Assembly: GCA_052034745.1 (NCBI GenBank)
Contig: JBPOIF010000005.1
Coordinates: 1-8,643 of the forward strand
Direction of reading: 5' to 3'
DNA from: UBA4124 sp052034745
Lineage (GTDB): Bacteria > Patescibacteriota > Minisyncoccia > Phycocordibacterales > UBA9973
DNA: 8,643 nucleotides
Made by a program: the position numbers and the translations under genes. The notes under the pieces were generated by a model. That model made no database searches and was not told the DNA's origin. It was given only the letters and a program-made list of their open reading frames with translations. Shown piece by piece: positions 6,619 to 8,643 of the stretch (within the stretch, counting starts at the first letter, position 1; every line of letters begins with the position of its first letter).

Positions 6619-7650
6619 ATGACTACACAAACACAAAAATATACCTTTCACGTACATGGCATGCACTGTAATGCGTGTGTACTTATGACAGAAAGTGAGC
6701 TCGGTGACCTCCCTTTTATAACTCACGTAAAATCTAGTCTCACGAATCATTCGGTAGAAGTAGCGGGAGACTTTGGTGATAAGACACCAGAGCAGATTGC
6801 AGAGGAGCTCACGATACCTCTCAAACCGCATGGGTACACTGTCTCAGTTGAAAAACAGCAACATACTGCTACATGGGTAGACTTTAAGATCGCACTTCCG
6901 ATCGCTATCGTCTTTGCTGGGCTCTTTGTTCTGTTGCAGAAAATGGGAATAGTAAATCTAGTCAGTGAAGGAAATGTAACTTATGGTACGGCATTTGTGA
7001 TTGGTATTATTGCGTCACTTTCAACCTGTATGGCAGTTGTTGGCGGACTAGTTCTCTCGATGTCAGCCACATTTGCAAAAGAGGGGGACAAAGTGAAACC
7101 CCAGCTTATGTTCCATGCTGGACGCATAGTCTCATTCTTTGTTCTTGGTGGTGTAATAGGAACGATTGGATCAGCATTTACTCTCAATACCTCTGCTACG
7201 TTTGTTCTCGGTTTGATTGTTGGTATAGTCATGCTTATTCTCGGTATCAATCTCCTTGATACATTCCATTGGGCCAAGAAATTGCAACCATCAATGCCGA
7301 AGTTCATCGCTCAGCATGCGCATGGAGTATCGAAGCTCAATCATGCGCTCACGCCACTCCTTGTGGGGGTGGCAACATTCTTCCTGCCATGCGGGTTTAC
7401 ACAATCAATGCAACTCTACACGCTCACCACCGGGAGCTTCCTCACTGGGGGGCTTACGATGCTTGCGTTTGCACTCGGTACATTGCCGGTGTTGGCTCTT
7501 ATTAGTTTTAGTTCATTTAGTATTCAAAAGAGTTCAAAGGCGGGTGTCTTTTTCAAAACGGCAGGATTGATAGTCATCATGTTTGCGCTCTTTAACCTTA
7601 TCAATAGCTTGGTCGTGATTGGAGTTCTACCGCCAATCTTTAATTTCTAA
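6619..7650 (+). CDS. HMA domain fused to TauE/SafE (DsbD_2-type) transmembrane protein
   Basis: A 343-residue membrane protein. The N-terminal HMA domain carries GMHCNAC (14-20), a Cu(I) Cys-x2-Cys site. After a linker come about seven hydrophobic segments (roughly 90-108, 121-149, 169-187, 192-214, 244-262, 275-298, 312-335). The two halves each place a Cys in the membrane: STCMAVVGGL (C137) and LPCGFTQSM (C258, with M264). These correspond to the paired cysteines of DsbD/CcdA-like transporters, so thiol-electron or copper relay across the membrane is possible. In several bacteria the same HMA and TauE/SafE domains are fused to a cupredoxin; here the cupredoxin is the next gene, 13 bases on. 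The ATG at 6619 is chosen over the longer frame open from 6517, which would overlap copA. The literal transport function (sulfite export) is not implied. Confidence 0.85.
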   Translation: MTTQTQKYTFHVHGMHCNACVLMTESELGDLPFITHVKSSLTNHSVEVAGDFGDKTPEQIAEELTIPLKPHGYTVSVEKQQHTATWVDFKIALPIAIVFAGLFVLLQKMGIVNLVSEGNVTYGTAFVIGIIASLSTCMAVVGGLVLSMSATFAKEGDKVKPQLMFHAGRIVSFFVLGGVIGTIGSAFTLNTSATFVLGLIVGIVMLILGINLLDTFHWAKKLQPSMPKFIAQHAHGVSKLNHALTPLLVGVATFFLPCGFTQSMQLYTLTTGSFLTGGLTMLAFALGTLPVLALISFSSFSIQKSSKAGVFFKTAGLIVIMFALFNLINSLVVIGVLPPIFNF

Positions 7651-7656
7651 TATAAT
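7651..7656 (+). promoter_or_regulatory. Possible internal -10 element before the cupredoxin gene
   Basis: A perfect TATAAT lies seven bases before the ATG at 7664, the same geometry as at csoR. The -35 position 17 bases upstream (TACCGC) is poor and there is no TGn extension, so promoter activity is uncertain. The hexamer may be chance in AT-rich spacer, but the repeated spacing makes it worth recording. Confidence 0.3.
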
Positions 7657-7663
7657 TCAAAAT

Positions 7664-8053
7664 ATGAAAGCAACTATTGTTTCAATCGTCGTGGCGGTGC
7701 TACTCATTGGGGGTGCTTTCATGCTCACCAGAAATGGAGAGAAGGCTGGACCTGCAGAAAATGTGAATAATGTCAGTGTGATAGACGGAAAGCAAGTTAT
7801 CGAAGTAGTCGCGAGAGGGGGATATCAACCTCGAAAGAGTCTTGCTAAGGCGGGAATACCGACAACCATTCGGTTTATTACAAAAGGGACGTTTGATTGT
7901 TCTTCATCAGTTCGTATTCCAAGTCTCGATATCTCAAAGGTGCTTCCACAGACAGGCTCAACTGATATTGATGTTGGAACTCAGAAAGTATCGACTCTTC
8001 AGGGGTCCTGTGGTATGGGAATGTATCCGTTTGAGATTGAATTTCAAGAATAA
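7664..8053 (+). CDS. Membrane-anchored cupredoxin-like protein
   Basis: A 129-residue protein with an N-terminal membrane helix (about 4-21), a short linker and a single small beta-rich domain (about 36-127) outside the membrane. The pattern fits the cupredoxin_1 type: GGYQPRKSLAKAGIPTTIRF (strand region), TFDCSSSVRIPSL with C79, and GSCGMGMYPFEIEF with C116, M118 and M120. These Cys/Met residues probably bind copper. The classic type-1 site (His-Cys-His-Met) is not complete: no His is present in the domain, so a Cu(I)-storage or transfer role is more likely than blue-copper electron transfer. It is last in the csoR operon and partners the preceding HMA-TauE/SafE protein, to which it is fused in other bacteria. 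A terminator follows about 50 bases beyond the stop. Confidence 0.8.
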   Translation: MKATIVSIVVAVLLIGGAFMLTRNGEKAGPAENVNNVSVIDGKQVIEVVARGGYQPRKSLAKAGIPTTIRFITKGTFDCSSSVRIPSLDISKVLPQTGSTDIDVGTQKVSTLQGSCGMGMYPFEIEFQE

Positions 8054-8102
8054 TTTCAGCAAGAAAAGGAGTGTCTCTGTAAGGATAATGCAATTAGAAT
8101 GC

Positions 8103-8126
8103 AAAAAGCCCCCGTAAAGGGGCTTT
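8103..8126. terminator. Shared bidirectional intrinsic terminator
   Basis: AAAGCCCC (8105-8112) pairs with GGGGCTTT (8119-8126) around a six-base loop. Read on the minus strand the stem is followed by TTTTTGC, a standard intrinsic terminator. Read on the plus strand the T run is only the TTT within the stem, so it is a weaker but usable end for the copper operon. The better orientation points to a minus-strand transcript arriving from the right, supporting the small RNA described there. Confidence 0.85.
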
Positions 8127-8164
8127 GGTGCAAAAGGTTAATTCCCAACGAACTTTCATAAAGG

Positions 8165-8176
8165 GTGAGTACTCAC
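8165..8176. repeat. Perfect 12-bp palindrome GTGAGTACTCAC
   Basis: The 12 bases are their own reverse complement and can extend by G-U and A-U pairs on the plus-strand reading, or by AAAG/CTTT flanks with a bulge. It lies inside the proposed small RNA, where it may form a short hairpin or a self-complementary (kissing or dimer) site. Confidence 0.6.
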
Positions 8177-8339
8177 TTTGTCTGCAGGAGGAGACGGCAT
8201 CGCTACAATCTCCAGGCGCAGCTTCCCTGAGCCTTCGATTATATGAGTAGGGGAGGATGAGACCAGTAGGGGTACCATAGCACGTATCGTCCTGAATAGA
8301 TACGAGAGGAGACATTAGGGGAAAGGGTCAAAGTGTGTC

Positions 8340-8368
8340 ATAAAACAATTTAACTATCCTTTTGTCAA
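8340..8368 (-). promoter_or_regulatory. Promoter for the proposed small RNA
   Basis: On the minus strand a perfect TTGACA (8368-8363) is followed after 17 bases by TTTTAT (8345-8340, four of six). Transcription would start near 8333-8334. The A at 8368 is also the first base of a six-base inverted repeat (AGCATG 8368-8373, CATGCT 8385-8390) just upstream, a possible regulator site. Confidence 0.55.
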
Positions 8369-8398
8369 GCATGCGCGTACAATACATGCTCTAATTGA

Positions 8399-8423
8399 CG
8401 AATTAGGTATTAGCATTAATTCG
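8399..8423 (+). promoter_or_regulatory. Seven-base inverted repeat next to the small ORF's SD
   Basis: CGAATTA (8399-8405) and TAATTCG (8417-8423) are perfect complements with an 11-base loop. The right arm shares the first G of the GAGG ribosome-binding site (8423-8426) eight bases before the ATG at 8435, so a hairpin in mRNA could limit access to it, or the repeat could be an operator. TTGACG at 8395-8400 is a -35-like hexamer, but no convincing -10 follows. Confidence 0.35.
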
Positions 8424-8434
8424 AGGCCCACTCT

Positions 8435-8536
8435 ATGACTCCAGAAGAAATCAAGAAAAAAGAAGAACACGAAGCAGCACAAAAGGCTGCTCATGCAGAT
8501 CACGATAAAAAAACAGAAGAAGAAAAGAAAAGTTAA
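8435..8536 (+). CDS. Small charged hypothetical protein, 33 residues
   Basis: ATG to TAA gives 33 residues, starting MTPEEIKKKEEHEAAQKAAH and continuing with ADHDKK and a Glu/Lys tail. It is almost entirely Lys, Glu, Ala, Asp and His, with no hydrophobic core, and is predicted to be disordered or a single charged helix. Three His (12, 20, 23) could bind metal, which might be relevant near a copper operon, but this is speculative. Support for translation is a GAGG eight bases before the ATG, one of the few SD-like sites in the window, and a hairpin terminator ten bases after the stop. I do not recognise the family; low-complexity sequence makes homology weak evidence either way. Confidence 0.45.
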   Translation: MTPEEIKKKEEHEAAQKAAHADHDKKTEEEKKS

Positions 8537-8545
8537 TGTCCCCAT

Positions 8546-8577
8546 ACAAAAACTCCGTCGCGCGACGGCGTTTGTGT
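8546..8577. terminator. GC-rich hairpin, likely bidirectional terminator
   Basis: CCGTC (8555-8559) and GACGG (8564-8568) pair over a GCGC loop, and the stem extends outward through CAAA/TTTG-type pairs (8550-8553 with 8570-8573) after one mismatch, and then ACA/TGT (8546-8548 with 8575-8577). On the minus strand the core is followed by AGTTTTTGT, a convincing terminator for a gene entering from the right. On the plus strand it is followed by CGTTTGTGTT, which could end the small ORF's transcript. No gene is visible in the remaining bases to 8643. Confidence 0.7.
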
Positions 8578-8643
8578 TGGGTGGAAATGGTCTGCTGGGG
8601 TGATGGAAAATGAGTAAAAATGAAACTATGCGCGAGGTAGGTG

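Larger units (their letters stand above)
8103..8334 (-). ncRNA. Probable structured small RNA, about 230 nt, family not recognised
   Basis: This gene-free stretch is bounded on the minus strand by a promoter (TTGACA-17-TTTTAT, -10 ending at 8340) and the T5-tailed terminator at 8103-8126. Inside are several possible stems: 8283-8288 with 8299-8304 (CGTATC/GATACG); a two-part hairpin of 8182-8185 with 8218-8221 and 8190-8195 with 8208-8213; and the 12-base perfect palindrome GTGAGTACTCAC at 8165-8176. The minus-strand RNA has three related pyrimidine motifs, GTCTCCTC twice and GTCTCATCCTC once, that resemble anti-SD sequence. I could not match it to tmRNA, RNase P RNA or SRP RNA motifs. 6S RNA or a C-rich regulatory RNA are untested options. 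An open frame through the region reads into the terminator and does not look like a protein. Expression and exact 5' end are inferred. Confidence 0.5.

Noticed and set aside
8131..8250. Hints of tRNA (CTTCGATTA T-loop-like) or 23S rRNA (GGTTAATTCCC)
   Set aside because: No acceptor stem, anticodon arm or CCA fits around the first; the second is a short chance resemblance without the adjoining rRNA sequence.
8094..8315. Minus-strand open frame of 73 codons in the 3' region
   Set aside because: It reads through the intrinsic terminator hairpin, has no SD, and its composition does not look like a folded protein; the RNA interpretation fits better.
8354..8545. Minus-strand open frame rich in Phe opposite the small ORF
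   Set aside because: Its poly-Phe stretch is just the complement of the A-rich Lys/Glu codons of the plus-strand ORF, and the frame begins in the terminator stem.
1..8643. CRISPR array, insertion sequence, phage or attachment site
   Set aside because: No regularly spaced direct repeats, transposase, integrase or phage gene was found on either strand.

Overview
The window reads as chromosomal DNA from a small-genome bacterium, most likely a Patescibacteria/CPR (Parcubacteria-like) lineage. This rests on short tightly packed genes, small versions of each family, few visible Shine-Dalgarno sequences and several promoters whose -10 element sits only 6-7 bases before the start codon. The taxonomic call is inference; no rRNA or marker gene is present.

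Left half (1-3441, minus strand): a run of five genes read right to left. They are a membrane-anchored VanY-type M15 D,D-carboxypeptidase (vanY-like), a DedA/VTT membrane protein, a transglutaminase-like protein of unknown role, the 16S rRNA m3U1498 methyltransferase RsmE, and the N-terminal 148 residues of undecaprenyl-diphosphatase UppP, which is cut by the window edge. Three of the five act on the cell wall or its lipid carrier (peptide trimming, possible carrier flipping, carrier dephosphorylation). A 14-bp perfect inverted repeat brackets the gap between the transglutaminase-like gene and rsmE; one arm begins at a stop codon and the other ends in a start codon.

Middle (3442-8053, plus strand): a five-gene copper-handling operon with gaps of 1-25 bases. 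It encodes a CsoR copper sensor, a tandem DUF305 membrane-anchored protein, a CopA Cu(I)-exporting P1B-1 ATPase, an HMA-TauE/SafE (DsbD_2-type) membrane protein with one Cys in each half, and a membrane-anchored cupredoxin-like protein. The promoter is clear (TTGACT-17-TAGTAT), and a 24-bp C5/G5 palindrome lies over its spacer, so CsoR should block RNA polymerase until copper is bound. The same palindrome overlaps the -35 region of the divergent vanY-like gene.

Right end (8054-8643): no large gene. The operon ends at a hairpin that is also a good terminator (stem plus T5) for the minus strand. Opposite it, about 230 bases away, is a minus-strand promoter TTGACA-17-TTTTAT. Together they delimit a probable structured small RNA of about 230 nt, with three GTCTC..CCTC pyrimidine motifs. 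To its right is a 33-residue Lys/Glu/His-rich small ORF with an SD, followed by a GC-rich hairpin that looks like a bidirectional terminator. No CRISPR array, tRNA, rRNA or insertion sequence was seen.
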